A DNA stretch of 64,000 bases, taken from contig CACWIN010000001.1 of NCBI GenBank assembly GCA_902760965.1, positions 62,001 to 126,000 on the forward strand. Direction: 5' to 3'. The notes beneath the pieces are model-generated. The model did not search any database, was not told where the DNA came from, and saw only the letters and a list, made by a program, of their open reading frames with translations. Positions 27,216 to 36,894 of the stretch are shown here, piece by piece (positions within the stretch are counted from its first letter, which is position 1; each line of letters opens with the position of its first letter). The DNA comes from an uncultured Bacteroidales bacterium (GTDB taxonomy: Bacteria; Bacteroidota; Bacteroidia; Bacteroidales; Bacteroidaceae). The position numbers and the translations under genes were made by a program.

Positions 27216-28496
27216 TTACAGACAATCAGTTTGAGTCTTGATATATGGCGAGATTATTTCCTTCCATACTGTCTTTACCAGTGGCTCAGTGGATTTGTTT
27301 TGGAAAGACAACACCGTATCAGCTATTTCCTGCACAATATCTTTTGCACCACTAATGTCATTGCCTTCTGCTAATCTGATGAATTGGGGCATAGTGATAT
27401 TTCTGTTGCATTCTTCAATTGTCATGGCATGTCTGTCACTACGGAACGGATTCTGCAGATTTACGGTGAATGTCACATCGTATGCCGGTGACATATTCCA
27501 TTTGCCATCGGGTGTCAAGATAAATGAGAAGTTCTTGTCATGGTCATCACATACTCCTGTAAGGTAATTGAACACCACCCTTCGAAACATTTGCTCTATC
27601 TGGCCAGCCGGAAGATGCAGCATACGGCAGACTCTGAAGATATCCTCATAAGAATAAACAGCCCCGCACAATGCCTGTAGGGTGGCAGTGTGTTGTTTTT
27701 GTCCGTTTTTTCTGTCAAATCTTTCTGTCAGAAAATGATTGACTCCCTGAACCGGCAGTAATAGGGATTTCTCCATTGTTATTCCACAACTCTTGGCCAT
27801 CAGATAATAGTTGTACTCCACTTCGGCAGTCGGCCAGTTATCTGAATCACGGAACTTGAGGATATACTGCGTAAAACTGCCAGGAAGCAGTACCTGTCCA
27901 GATCTGACCTCTTTCGTATCCCAATCAATTGCAACAATAGCTTTAGGATGTTGCCCTCCGGCACTCATTCCAACTGACATCAAATCATTTATACGTGTAT
28001 CAGTGGACAGTTCAATTGAAACATCCTCTCTGGATTCCTGTATAGCTCTTGCCAATGAATATAGTTCATCAAGTAGAATGACATCATCAGTAGCATGGCT
28101 ATATAGTTGCGGTTCAAATTCAAAAGCTCCCATTCCGCGGCTTCCGATGAATGCAAGTTTATCAACAGAACTTATTTCTGACCTGTGCAAATGATTCTTC
28201 TCTATCCAGGCAGAGAAGACCTTATTGCCCCAATCATCCGGTAGAGAACCGCTCAGGAATCTTGGCAGACCATCATATTCTGTGGCTCTACATAAATCTG
28301 ACAGACCTTTTTGAACAATGTATTTAGAAAGGCTGTATGGACCCAGAGGATCTGGATCCAGTCCTAAAAGATGAAAGTCAGGATTAAAAGACACTACCGC
28401 ACCCAGTTTCCCGAACCTGGGTTTATATCCGCCTCTCCATTCAAGCAGACAGACCTCATGTCCCCACAATCTAACGCTTACTATATTGTTTTTCAT
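27216..28496 (-). CDS. hipA: HipA-family toxin kinase
   Basis: A 426-residue Ser/Thr kinase of the HipA family, whose E. coli member phosphorylates glutamyl-tRNA synthetase and induces dormancy. Visible features: N-terminal HipA_N pattern with YSLSKYIVQKG and PRFLSGSLPDDWGNKV, the phosphate-loop SAGGQHPKAIVAID near residue 180, NHFLTERFDRKNGQK, the catalytic CDDHDKNFSF near residue 310, and the metal-binding MSPAYDVTF. All key residues look intact, so it should be active. It begins at the TAATG overlap with hipB. The true target is unknown. Confidence 0.9.
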   Translation of the reverse strand: MKNNIVSVRLWGHEVCLLEWRGGYKPRFGKLGAVVSFNPDFHLLGLDPDPLGPYSLSKYIVQKGLSDLCRATEYDGLPRFLSGSLPDDWGNKVFSAWIEKNHLHRSEISSVDKLAFIGSRGMGAFEFEPQLYSHATDDVILLDELYSLARAIQESREDVSIELSTDTRINDLMSVGMSAGGQHPKAIVAIDWDTKEVRSGQVLLPGSFTQYILKFRDSDNWPTAEVEYNYYLMAKSCGITMEKSLLLPVQGVNHFLTERFDRKNGQKQHTATLQALCGAVYSYEDIFRVCRMLHLPAGQIEQMFRRVVFNYLTGVCDDHDKNFSFILTPDGKWNMSPAYDVTFTVNLQNPFRSDRHAMTIEECNRNITMPQFIRLAEGNDISGAKDIVQEIADTVLSFQNKSTEPLVKTVWKEIISPYIKTQTDCL

Positions 28497-28822
28497 TATT
28501 TTCTCTTGCTTGCTCTTTGTCTTTGATTACGTATTGAGCGTTTGTCATACAGGCTTTCCGGCATATCAGGGATGACATCGGCAATGTTTTCAAGTAACTG
28601 CAGAGCACGCATAAGTGCAATGAATTTGTTAAGTCCAATGGAACCAAACTCTCCACTTTCAAAACGCACCAATGTCATAACAGAAACTCCGCTCTGTTCT
28701 GATACTTCCTTTTGGGTAAGATTCAGAGCGATTCTATAATTTTTGAACCTCTTTCCAAGATCAACGGATATGTCACTGTTTGACAATCCGTACAATTCCA
28801 GATCCTCAATTGTATTATTCAT
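28496..28822 (-). CDS. hipB: HipB-like antitoxin, XRE helix-turn-helix
   Basis: A 108-residue Cro/C1-type regulator, presumed antitoxin and autorepressor of hipA. The helix-turn-helix is residues about 28-80: RIALNLTQKEVSEQSGVSVMTLVRFE, followed by FIALMRALQLLENIADVIP. The Lys/Arg-rich tail is exposed, as is usual in HipB proteins. The stop overlaps the hipA ATG (TAATG). The promoter is immediately upstream, with only four bases between -7 element and ATG. Confidence 0.85.
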   Translation of the reverse strand: MNNTIEDLELYGLSNSDISVDLGKRFKNYRIALNLTQKEVSEQSGVSVMTLVRFESGEFGSIGLNKFIALMRALQLLENIADVIPDMPESLYDKRSIRNQRQRASKRK

Positions 28823-28826
28823 GGTG

Positions 28827-28858
28827 CAAATATACAGATATGATTAGTTATAAGCAAA
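28827..28858 (-). promoter_or_regulatory. hipBA promoter, probably leaderless
   Basis: Minus-strand TTTG (plus 28855-28858), exactly 20 bases, and TATATTTG (plus 28827-28834), a full match to the Bacteroidetes consensus. CACC then ATG follow, so transcription should begin at or beside the start codon. Confidence 0.7.
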
Positions 28859-28865
28859 TATTTGC
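28854..28865. promoter_or_regulatory. Palindromic candidate operator of hipBA
   Basis: GCAAATATTTGC is a perfect 12-base palindrome covering the -33 element; half of it, TATTTGC, recurs over the -7 element. A plausible HipB autoregulatory site. Confidence 0.45.
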
Positions 28866-28975
28866 ATTAATTTTTCATATTTGATATATAATACATAAAA
28901 CATAAGGCCAATTTGTTGTTGTTGTGTGCCCCAAAACGTGTATCCAGCTCCTGTAAAGGGAAAATGAAAAATTTC

Positions 28976-29014
28976 AGCTAAAAAGTTTGGCTGGCTCGGC
29001 TAAACGTTTTAGCT
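28976..29014. promoter_or_regulatory. Dyad-symmetric candidate BlaI operator
   Basis: Arms AGCTAAAA (28976-28983) and TTTTAGCT (29007-29014), with inner pairs GTTT/AAAC and GC/GC around a centre near 28995. The 39-base dyad spans most of the blaI promoter, from before the -33 element into the -7 element, as expected of an autorepressor site. Confidence 0.6.
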
Positions 29015-29017
29015 TTG
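28986..29017 (+). promoter_or_regulatory. blaI promoter, Bacteroidetes type
   Basis: TTTG (28986-28989), exactly 20 bases, TAGCTTTG (29010-29017). Predicted start near 29024, leader of about 22 bases. Confidence 0.7.
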
Positions 29018-29045
29018 CAGTGAAAATCATTAGTTGACGTGTCTT

Positions 29046-29405
29046 ATGAGAAAACTGACATCAAAAGAAAAGGTCATTATGGAGCACTATTGGGCTCATG
29101 GTCCTATGTTTGTAAGGGAGTTGCAGGAGCTTTATCCGGACCCCAAACCAAGTTTCAGCACACTATCCACACAGGTTCGCACTCTGCAGGCCGACGGGTT
29201 CATTGACCACGAGGCTTTTGGCAGCAACTACCGCTATTTTGCGACAGTAAGCAAGGAGGAGTACAGCGCCTCCGGACTAAGCGGACTTGTTGAAGAGTTT
29301 TTCAGCAGTTCATACAAGAACGTGGTCATGACATTTCTTAAGGATGAGAAACTCTCTGTCGATGAGCTTAAGGATATTATCAATCAGATTGAAACCGGCA
29401 AATAA
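29046..29405 (+). CDS. blaI: BlaI/MecI/CopY family repressor
   Basis: A 119-residue winged-helix repressor of the penicillinase repressor family. It starts at the ATG at 29046 (MRKLTSKEKVIMEHYWAHGP); an in-frame TTG four codons earlier is less likely. The winged helix covers residues about 1-75 with PKPSFSTLSTQVRTLQADGFI; the C-terminal part is a helical dimer region ending SVDELKDIINQIE. In the family, a membrane protease (BlaR1) cleaves the repressor to relieve control. Here the partner two bases downstream is a remnant, so this repressor may no longer be inducible by that route. Confidence 0.88.
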   Translation: MRKLTSKEKVIMEHYWAHGPMFVRELQELYPDPKPSFSTLSTQVRTLQADGFIDHEAFGSNYRYFATVSKEEYSASGLSGLVEEFFSSSYKNVVMTFLKDEKLSVDELKDIINQIETGK

Positions 29406-29407
29406 CT

Positions 29408-29733
29408 ATGGAGGCATTCTTTATCTATATACTTAAGGTGGCCGTACTGACAGCCGCCTTTGGAATCCTCTATCACTATCTGCTCAAGAAAGAGACATTC
29501 CACCGCTTTAACCGCATAACTTTGGCTGTATCACTTCTGCTGGCATACATTATCCCTTTCTTTGTGATAACGGTAAGCAAACCCGGCGGAAAGATAAGAC
29601 CTGATGAGTATCAGCAATATCAGAACACAAAGACTCTACCCAGCAATTCAGCATGCGCGTCTATTACTCGGGCATACTGTGTCAGGAACAGGCTATTCAG
29701 GGAAACAGTTTTGAAATAACCATTGAGGAGTAA
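29408..29733 (+). pseudogene. blaR1-like M56 peptidase remnant
   Basis: The frame begins MEAFFIYILKVAVLTAAFG with two membrane helices (residues about 5-25 and 37-58), like the start of BlaR1/MecR1-type M56 peptidases that follow blaI. After about 75 residues the sequence turns into unrelated residues and stops at 29717-29719; another frame from 29652 reads MRVYYSGILCQEQ to a stop at 29731-29733 and may be the end of the original protein. The zinc motif HExxH and all later helices are absent. I read this as a large internal deletion with a frame change. Nothing visible downstream restores the gene. Confidence 0.7.
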
Positions 29734-29735
29734 AG

Positions 29736-30980
29736 TCAGGGAATAAGCAGCGAAGAGTCGCCGTAACTGAGGAAACGGAAACCGTTGTCCAAGGCGTAGC
29801 GATAGATCTTTTTCCAGTCGCCGTTTACAAAGGCCGATACCAGCAACAGCAGAGTGCTCTGGGGCTGGTGGAAATTGGTAACCATCATCTTTACGATGTG
29901 GTACCTGTACCCCGGTGCTATGATAATCTGAGTGCTGGTCTTAAGCACATCTATATGGTGGCGATCCAGATAATCCAGTATATATTGCAGCGCTTGAACC
30001 GATGTCATTGTGGGATTGGTCTCATACGGAGTCCATTGGTTAACGTGCATATCCTCCTCAGTTGCATCGGGATGGGTGCTAAGATAGACACCTATATAAT
30101 AAAGGCTCTCTATGGTGCGGACCGATGTGGTACCAACAGCAATAGTCTCACCGCCATGAGCAATCAGTTTCTCAATGGTGCTGCGACGCACCGCAATGAA
30201 CTCAGTATGCATCTCATGCCCACTGATCTCCTCCGATTTTACCGGCCGGAATGTACCCGCACCAACATGCAGGGTCAGTTCCTCACGGTCAATCCCATGA
30301 GCATCCAGATCACGGAGCACCCGCTCAGTAAAATGCAGTCCGGCAGTAGGAGCCGCCACACTACCCTTAATCTTGGAATAAACGGTCTGATATGTAGTCT
30401 TGTCACTCTCCTGTGATTCGCGGTTCAGGTATGGAGGAATAGGTATCTCACCCACAGCCTCAAGCAGCTCGGCCCAGCTTACGCCGCCGTCCCACTTAAA
30501 GTCAATCCTGTGGCTGGTTCCATGCATAGGCCCACGCTGAGCGGTAAGAGTAACCGTCTTGCCGGCAACCTGAACGGTGTTGCTAAGGATTGGAGTATCA
30601 TCCTTCCAGCGTTTGAGGTTACCCACCAGACAGTACCAGCTGCAAGATGAAGTCTGAGTAAACATAACCTGATAATCCGACGGATCTGCCGGCTCCAGCA
30701 GGAAAATCTCAATCAGAGCCCCCGTTGACTTGGGGCCGCCGGTAGCCTCCTTACGGAAATGCAGACGGGCCTGAATCACCTTGGTGTTATTGAACACCAT
30801 CAGAGCCCCTGAGGGCAGATACTGGGGCAAGTTACGGAACACATCCTCACTAACCTTCCCATGCCTGTACAGCAACAGCTTTGAACTGTCCCTCTCAGCC
30901 AGCGGAAACTTAGCGATCCTCTCATCCGGAAGCTCATAATTGAACTCAGCAATCCTGATATGTTTAACGTTCTCCTCCAT
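29736..30980 (-). CDS. queA: tRNA preQ1-34 S-adenosylmethionine ribosyltransferase-isomerase
   Basis: A 414-residue enzyme that transfers the ribosyl part of SAM to preQ1 at tRNA position 34, forming epoxyqueuosine. It opens with FNYELPDERIAKFPLAERDSSKLL, carries MVFNNTKVIQARL, PTAGLHFTERVL (the strongest family motif), HVGAGTFRPV, and MVTNFHQPQSTLLLLVSAF near the C-terminus. Length is slightly above the usual 340-400. No preQ1 riboswitch is visible in the short gap before it. It ends three bases from the blaR1 remnant on the other strand. Confidence 0.95.
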   Translation of the reverse strand: MEENVKHIRIAEFNYELPDERIAKFPLAERDSSKLLLYRHGKVSEDVFRNLPQYLPSGALMVFNNTKVIQARLHFRKEATGGPKSTGALIEIFLLEPADPSDYQVMFTQTSSCSWYCLVGNLKRWKDDTPILSNTVQVAGKTVTLTAQRGPMHGTSHRIDFKWDGGVSWAELLEAVGEIPIPPYLNRESQESDKTTYQTVYSKIKGSVAAPTAGLHFTERVLRDLDAHGIDREELTLHVGAGTFRPVKSEEISGHEMHTEFIAVRRSTIEKLIAHGGETIAVGTTSVRTIESLYYIGVYLSTHPDATEEDMHVNQWTPYETNPTMTSVQALQYILDYLDRHHIDVLKTSTQIIIAPGYRYHIVKMMVTNFHQPQSTLLLLVSAFVNGDWKKIYRYALDNGFRFLSYGDSSLLIP

Positions 30981-31012
30981 TCGGACCGCAAAGGTAAAGA
31001 AAGAATTGAAAA

Positions 31013-31699
31013 CTAGAGAGCAAGCGCCAGTGTAAAAACCGAGATTCTGACATCAGGCACAGCCAAAACAATAGTATCAATCAAAGAGCATAGCGTAGCC
31101 CCCGTAGTCATAACGTCGTCAACAACCAGGATATGCCTGCCACGCAAAGGCTCACAGTCAGACACCTTGAACAGACCCTGAGCGTTACCCCACCGCTGAA
31201 ACTTGCCAAGCGTAGCCTGACGCGTACGGTCCTCATCACGTATGACCGAACCCGTCACGACAGGCAATCCCGTTACCTGACTTATGCCCTGAGCTATATA
31301 CATGCATTGGTTATACCCTCTCTGCTTTTCTTTTGAGCGGGTTAAAGGAAGAGGCACTATGCAGTCAACACCTTGAAAGAATCCTTTAGGCATCAACTTT
31401 TCGGCACCTATCCGGGCCAACCAGGAACCCACCTCCGGATGATTCCAGTATTTAAGATGAAACAGTATATGGCGGTAATCACTCTCACGATCGTAATGAA
31501 TGACCGATGAAGCCCTGACCACCTTACTGTTAGTCAACAATATGCGTTCTGCCGGACTGATACCGTCGGGCTTATAATCCATGAACGGCATAGAAAGATA
31601 ACAGGCAACACACAGATGGATTTCGGCCGTATCAAGCCTCCTGCCGCACACCTTGCAATAACGTGGCAGCACAAAATCCAATACTCTTTTCCAGAACAT
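31013..31699 (-). CDS. comF: ComF family phosphoribosyltransferase-like protein
   Basis: A 228-residue protein with an N-terminal zinc-binding pattern (CKVCGRRL...CVACY) and a C-terminal type I phosphoribosyltransferase loop ILVVDDVMTTGATL. ComF proteins act in DNA uptake in competent species; elsewhere the role is unclear. I place the start at the ATG at 31699 (MFWKRVLDF); a TTG at 31711 overlapping the recX stop as TTGA is also possible and would add four residues. It ends the prmC-recX-comF run. Confidence 0.85.
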   Translation of the reverse strand: MFWKRVLDFVLPRYCKVCGRRLDTAEIHLCVACYLSMPFMDYKPDGISPAERILLTNSKVVRASSVIHYDRESDYRHILFHLKYWNHPEVGSWLARIGAEKLMPKGFFQGVDCIVPLPLTRSKEKQRGYNQCMYIAQGISQVTGLPVVTGSVIRDEDRTRQATLGKFQRWGNAQGLFKVSDCEPLRGRHILVVDDVMTTGATLCSLIDTIVLAVPDVRISVFTLALAL

Positions 31700-31707
31700 C
31701 AATCTTG

Positions 31708-32175
31708 TCAAAAGGAGTCCGGACCGTCATTAAAATCCAGCATCTTGCTGACCAGTGCCGGCTCAAATCCGCGTCCACAGACTGTTTTCATGGTTTTCAT
31801 TTTACGCTCATACTCCGTAGCGCCTTTTGTAACACGGTATCGGGACTTTACGACATCCCTGAGTGATGTCATATATTCATCCTCATCAATTGTTTGGAGT
31901 GCGTCGGTTGCCACATCCTTTGGTATGCGTTTCTGCCACAGAGCCTGTGCAATCTTTTTTCGGCCCCATTTGGCAAAACGTACCTTGTCATGAACAAGAG
32001 CACGCGCATAACGCGCCTCATCAATATACCCTTCCTTGACAAGATGATTTATTACACGGTCTATATCTGCACTCTCCACATTACGTCTCTCAAGCATTGC
32101 CCTGACTTCGGTACAGCAATGCTCGGCTCCCGAACAATACCGTTCGGCAATTGTCTTAATCTCGGGTTCTGTCAT
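31708..32175 (-). CDS. recX: Regulatory protein RecX
   Basis: A 155-residue, highly charged all-helical protein of the RecX family, which limits RecA filament growth. The repeats of three-helix units are visible (DIDRVINHLVKEGYIDEARYARALVHDK; then WGRKKIAQALWQKRIPKDV, and a third near the C-terminus). Its ATG overlaps the prmC stop by four bases. recA is not in the window. Confidence 0.88.
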   Translation of the reverse strand: MTEPEIKTIAERYCSGAEHCCTEVRAMLERRNVESADIDRVINHLVKEGYIDEARYARALVHDKVRFAKWGRKKIAQALWQKRIPKDVATDALQTIDEDEYMTSLRDVVKSRYRVTKGATEYERKMKTMKTVCGRGFEPALVSKMLDFNDGPDSF

Positions 32176-33005
32176 AGTATAGCTTTTATCATACGTTGTT
32201 TTCCAAATATGTCACTGCGCAGTTCAACATCATGGTAACCTGCTTCAATAAGCAGCGTTTCCATTGCCTGCGCCTTTAACGGATTTATCTCAAAATACAG
32301 ACTGCCGCCTGTTTTCAGGGCCCGCCTACCTAATTCCGCTACGGCACGGTAATACAGCAACGGATCATTGTCCTGCACAAACAGAGCAAGATGCGGTTCA
32401 TAGTCAAGCACCGTACTCTCCATTTGAGCCTTCTCGGACTCCATTACATACGGCGGATTGCTTACTATCACGTCAAAACAGTATTCCTGTTCCGGCACTT
32501 TAAGAATATCCACCTTGCTGAACACAACATCAGTACCATTCAAACTGTTGTTGAAACGTGCAACTTGTAGAGCGTCATCACTTATATCCCACCCCTGAAC
32601 CTTGCAACCTTTCAAATTGTGAGCCAATGTTACGGCAATGCACCCGCTCCCGGTACCCACATCCAGCAGACTCCCGGAATCCGGACAATCCCGTGCCACC
32701 CACTCCACCAACTCGGCCGTTTCTGGCCTTGGAATAAGCACACGTTTGTCAACCTTGAACTGCAAGCCGCAAAACGGAGCCCACCCAATTACATATTGTA
32801 AAGGTTCGCCCTTCTTAAGGCGGTCCAATGCGTCAAACAAACGGGCATCCCGTTCACTGTCATCGGGCAGGGACTCTTTTGTGTAAAAAGAAAGAGCACT
32901 CACACCAAGCAATTCGGTGCAAAGCGCCCTTTTGACTGTTTCAAGCTCCAAAGCGTCAAAACACCCTTTCAAAGAATCATCTATTAACGCTCCAAGCCTT
33001 TTCAT
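32172..33005 (-). CDS. prmC: Peptide chain release factor N5-glutamine methyltransferase
   Basis: A 277-residue SAM methyltransferase that modifies the GGQ glutamine of release factors 1 and 2. The N-terminal helical domain (about residues 1-80) precedes the Rossmann domain: LLDVGTGSGCIAVTLA near 120 (SAM loop) and the catalytic VSNPPYV near 185, which binds the glutamine side chain. Length and order are standard. recX overlaps its stop by four bases. Confidence 0.94.
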   Translation of the reverse strand: MKRLGALIDDSLKGCFDALELETVKRALCTELLGVSALSFYTKESLPDDSERDARLFDALDRLKKGEPLQYVIGWAPFCGLQFKVDKRVLIPRPETAELVEWVARDCPDSGSLLDVGTGSGCIAVTLAHNLKGCKVQGWDISDDALQVARFNNSLNGTDVVFSKVDILKVPEQEYCFDVIVSNPPYVMESEKAQMESTVLDYEPHLALFVQDNDPLLYYRAVAELGRRALKTGGSLYFEINPLKAQAMETLLIEAGYHDVELRSDIFGKQRMIKAIL

Positions 33006-33009
33006 CCTG

Positions 33010-33429
33010 TTACGGATTTATCTTTACTGACCCTGAGGCCGATGCAGAACCTTTCATGGATGTATTTACATCGCCCATGGTATAACTGAAACTGGCAGTC
33101 ATAGTAATATTGTATGTGCCGTTTGTAGAAAATGTACAAGTAAGCTCTGGGGCATCAGGAATAGAACTGGCTCCACTCTCACGTCTTGCACTTGATTGAC
33201 GGTCAAAATCATCATTTCCTCTAATTTTCCAGCGATATACAGCATTGTTTATCCTGTTACCAGGTTCTTTAATCTCAACTGTCAACACAACAGGCTGGCC
33301 TACCTTTGGATTGGGAGTCTTGCAGTATATCTTACCGTAAACCGGAGGATATGCATACTCCTCCTTTTTGCAACCGGCAAACATGAACAGTAATGCCATT
33401 AAAGTCAATGTCAGATTTATCCTTTTCAT
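33010..33429 (-). CDS. Small lipoprotein with Ig/PKD-like fold, unknown function
   Basis: A 139-residue predicted lipoprotein. From the ATG at 33429 the signal peptide ends in FAGC (Cys20), followed by KKEE, a charged start to the mature protein. The rest alternates hydrophobic and polar residues (PVVLTVEIKEPG, YRWKIRG, ELTCTFSTNGTYNITMTASFSY), the pattern of a single beta-sandwich domain with a tail of small residues. No catalytic motif. It follows deoD by two bases and precedes prmC by four, so it is co-transcribed with housekeeping genes. Function not recognised. Confidence 0.65.
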   Translation of the reverse strand: MKRINLTLTLMALLFMFAGCKKEEYAYPPVYGKIYCKTPNPKVGQPVVLTVEIKEPGNRINNAVYRWKIRGNDDFDRQSSARRESGASSIPDAPELTCTFSTNGTYNITMTASFSYTMGDVNTSMKGSASASGSVKINP

Positions 33430-33431
33430 AT

Positions 33432-34145
33432 TCAAGCAATTTCAAGTGCTACATCCATCATATTTGTAAAGCTTGACCTGCGCTCCTCAACCGATGCAAA
33501 CTTTCTGTGTACCAACTGGTCCGATATGGTACAAATGGTCAGTGCCTTCTTACCCGCAGCTGCGGCATTTATATAAAGGCCCGATGATTCCATCTCAACG
33601 GCCTTGACTCCAAACCTGCCCCATTTCATCTGACGGTTTGACTCGTCATAAAACACATCGGCACTGTAAATGTTACCCACCTGGAAGGGATATCCCTTGG
33701 CTCGTGCCACATTCACGGCTGCTTCAAGAAGATCAAAGTCTGCTATAGGAGCAAAACGGGCAGGGAATCCATACTGATGTCCGTAATCGGAATCAGTGCA
33801 GGCGGCCTGGGCAAAGAGCATATCGCCAATCTGCATGTCTTCGCTTAAGGCACCGGCAGTACCCACCCTGATAATACGCTCAACATCAAAAAAGTTGAAC
33901 AGCTCATAAGAGTAGATTCCTATTGACGGGATACCCATGCCATGCCCCTGCACGGAGATACGCTTTCCCTTGTAGGTTCCTGTATATCCAAGCATTCCGC
34001 GGACTTCGTTGTAAAGCACCGGATTTTCCAGATATCTCTCAGCAATGAACTTGGCACGCAACGGGTCACCGCACATTATCACGGTCTTGGCAACCTGATC
34101 ATACTGGGCATGAATATGCGCAGTTGGGGTATCTTGCTTACTCAT
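33432..34145 (-). CDS. deoD: Purine-nucleoside phosphorylase
   Basis: A 237-residue enzyme that splits purine nucleosides with phosphate to base and ribose-1-phosphate. Motifs of the DeoD (hexameric) family: TVIMCGDPLRAKFIAERYL (phosphate loop), GMGIPSIGIYSYEL, RVGTAGALS, and AVEMESSGLYINAAAAGKKAL near 180-200. Length is typical. It follows purN by three bases and probably forms a purN-deoD-lipoprotein-prmC-recX-comF transcript. Confidence 0.95.
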   Translation of the reverse strand: MSKQDTPTAHIHAQYDQVAKTVIMCGDPLRAKFIAERYLENPVLYNEVRGMLGYTGTYKGKRISVQGHGMGIPSIGIYSYELFNFFDVERIIRVGTAGALSEDMQIGDMLFAQAACTDSDYGHQYGFPARFAPIADFDLLEAAVNVARAKGYPFQVGNIYSADVFYDESNRQMKWGRFGVKAVEMESSGLYINAAAAGKKALTICTISDQLVHRKFASVEERRSSFTNMMDVALEIA

Positions 34146-34148
34146 ACT

Positions 34149-34820
34149 TTAAATTTTTTCTTCAAGAGGAGGTGATACGATGCACCCCTCAATATAATCT
34201 ATCTTTTTAACCTTATCTTGAGCGGGAGCCACAAATACCTTATGACCTGTGGTTGAGACACGTCCCTCAGCATACCACTGCAGAGCCTGCGGAAATATAC
34301 GGTGCTCCATGCGGTGTATCTGTGCCTCAAGTTCATCAACGGTACCGTTTATCGGTACAGCAGCCTGTATAATTACAGGACCAGCATCAAGTTCAAGGGT
34401 TACCAGATGTACCGAACAACCCGTAATCCTCACGCCGTGCTCATACGCATCAACTATGGCAGTGGCACCCTTGAAACTAGGCAGCAACGCGGGATGCAGA
34501 TTAAGTATGCGGCCCGAGTAAGCGTTGATGAACACCTCACTCAGTATGCGCATCCAACCGGCAAGCGCAATGGTATCAACATCATACTTTTTCAATGTCT
34601 CAACCACAAGCGCGTCATATTCAGCGCGGTTGCGATGCCCCTTTGAGGGCACAATCTCTACCGGCACGCCCAGACGGTGGGCACGCTCAATCACGCCGGC
34701 ATCAGGTTTGTTTGTCAAAACCACTCTTACATCAGCATCAAGCCTCCCAGCCTGCACAGCCTCAATTATAGCCTGCGCGTTGGTTCCGTTGGCCGATGCC
34801 AGTATCGCTAATCGTATCAT
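34149..34820 (-). CDS. purN: Phosphoribosylglycinamide formyltransferase
   Basis: A 223-residue enzyme that adds the first formyl group in purine synthesis using 10-formyl-THF. Motifs: LAILASANGTNAQAII (phosphate end), ALAGWMRILSEVFI, NLHPALLPSFKG (catalytic His and Asn) and VTLELDAGPVI (catalytic Asp). The start is the ATG at 34820; a GTG two codons earlier is in frame. A -7 element-like TACCTTTG ends six bases before it, next to the groEL terminator, suggesting a very short leader. Confidence 0.93.
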   Translation of the reverse strand: MIRLAILASANGTNAQAIIEAVQAGRLDADVRVVLTNKPDAGVIERAHRLGVPVEIVPSKGHRNRAEYDALVVETLKKYDVDTIALAGWMRILSEVFINAYSGRILNLHPALLPSFKGATAIVDAYEHGVRITGCSVHLVTLELDAGPVIIQAAVPINGTVDELEAQIHRMEHRIFPQALQWYAEGRVSTTGHKVFVAPAQDKVKKIDYIEGCIVSPPLEEKI

Positions 34821-34836
34821 AGTCACAAAGGTAAAT

Positions 34837-34873
34837 AAAAAAGGCGCGCGAAAAATCTTCGCGCGCCTTTTTT
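34837..34873 (-). terminator. Terminator of the groES-groEL operon
   Basis: Perfect 16-base arms (34837-34852 and 34858-34873, core GGCGCGCGAA/TTCGCGCGCC) with a 5-base loop, and a T tract on the minus strand. It lies between groEL stop and purN start. Confidence 0.93.
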
Positions 34874-34886
34874 CGTCTCAGAGCTA

Positions 34887-36539
<1,653 letters not shown>

Positions 36540-36815
36540 TTATTTTTCAACCACGGCCAGAACGTCGCTCTGGCGCATAATCAGATATTTTGTTCCCTCA
36601 ACTTCAAGCTCTGTGCCTGAATACTTGCCATACAGGACCTGGTCACCCTTCTTGAGAACCATTGCCTCATCCTTGGTGCCGTTTCCTACTGCAATAACCT
36701 CACCCTTAAGGGGTTTCTCTTTTGCTGTATCGGGGATAATAATGCCACCGATGGTCTTCTCCTCGGCTGCTGCCGGAAGAATCAGAACGCGGTCTGCTAA
36801 CGGTTTGATGTTCAT
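36540..36815 (-). CDS. groS: Co-chaperonin GroES
   Basis: The 91-residue lid of the chaperonin. Features: [17 protein letters not shown] at the start, a mobile loop with [18 protein letters not shown], and [20 protein letters not shown] near the end. First gene of the groES-groEL pair. Its upstream 140 bases show no CIRCE element (HrcA site) but do show a sigma-54-like element and inverted repeats. Confidence 0.98.
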   Translation of the reverse strand: MNIKPLADRVLILPAAAEEKTIGGIIIPDTAKEKPLKGEVIAVGNGTKDEAMVLKKGDQVLYGKYSGTELEVEGTKYLIMRQSDVLAVVEK

Positions 36816-36877
36816 TGTTATATTGTTTTTGAGTTATTAATTCTGTCACAAAGCCCCTTATCGGGCAATACAGTCAG

Positions 36878-36894
36878 TGCATAAAACATGCCAA
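36878..36894 (-). promoter_or_regulatory. Sigma-54-like -24/-12 element before groES
   Basis: Minus-strand TTGGCATGTTTTATGCA: GG and GC are separated by exactly ten bases, matching the TTGGCA-N-TGCA form of RpoN promoters. Predicted start near 36867, leader of about 52 bases. No TAnnTTTG -7 element is seen in the gap. Confidence 0.5.

Noticed and set aside
29736..30980. preQ1 riboswitch for queA
   Set aside because: The gap between comF and queA on that strand is 32 bases and no aptamer-like sequence is seen.
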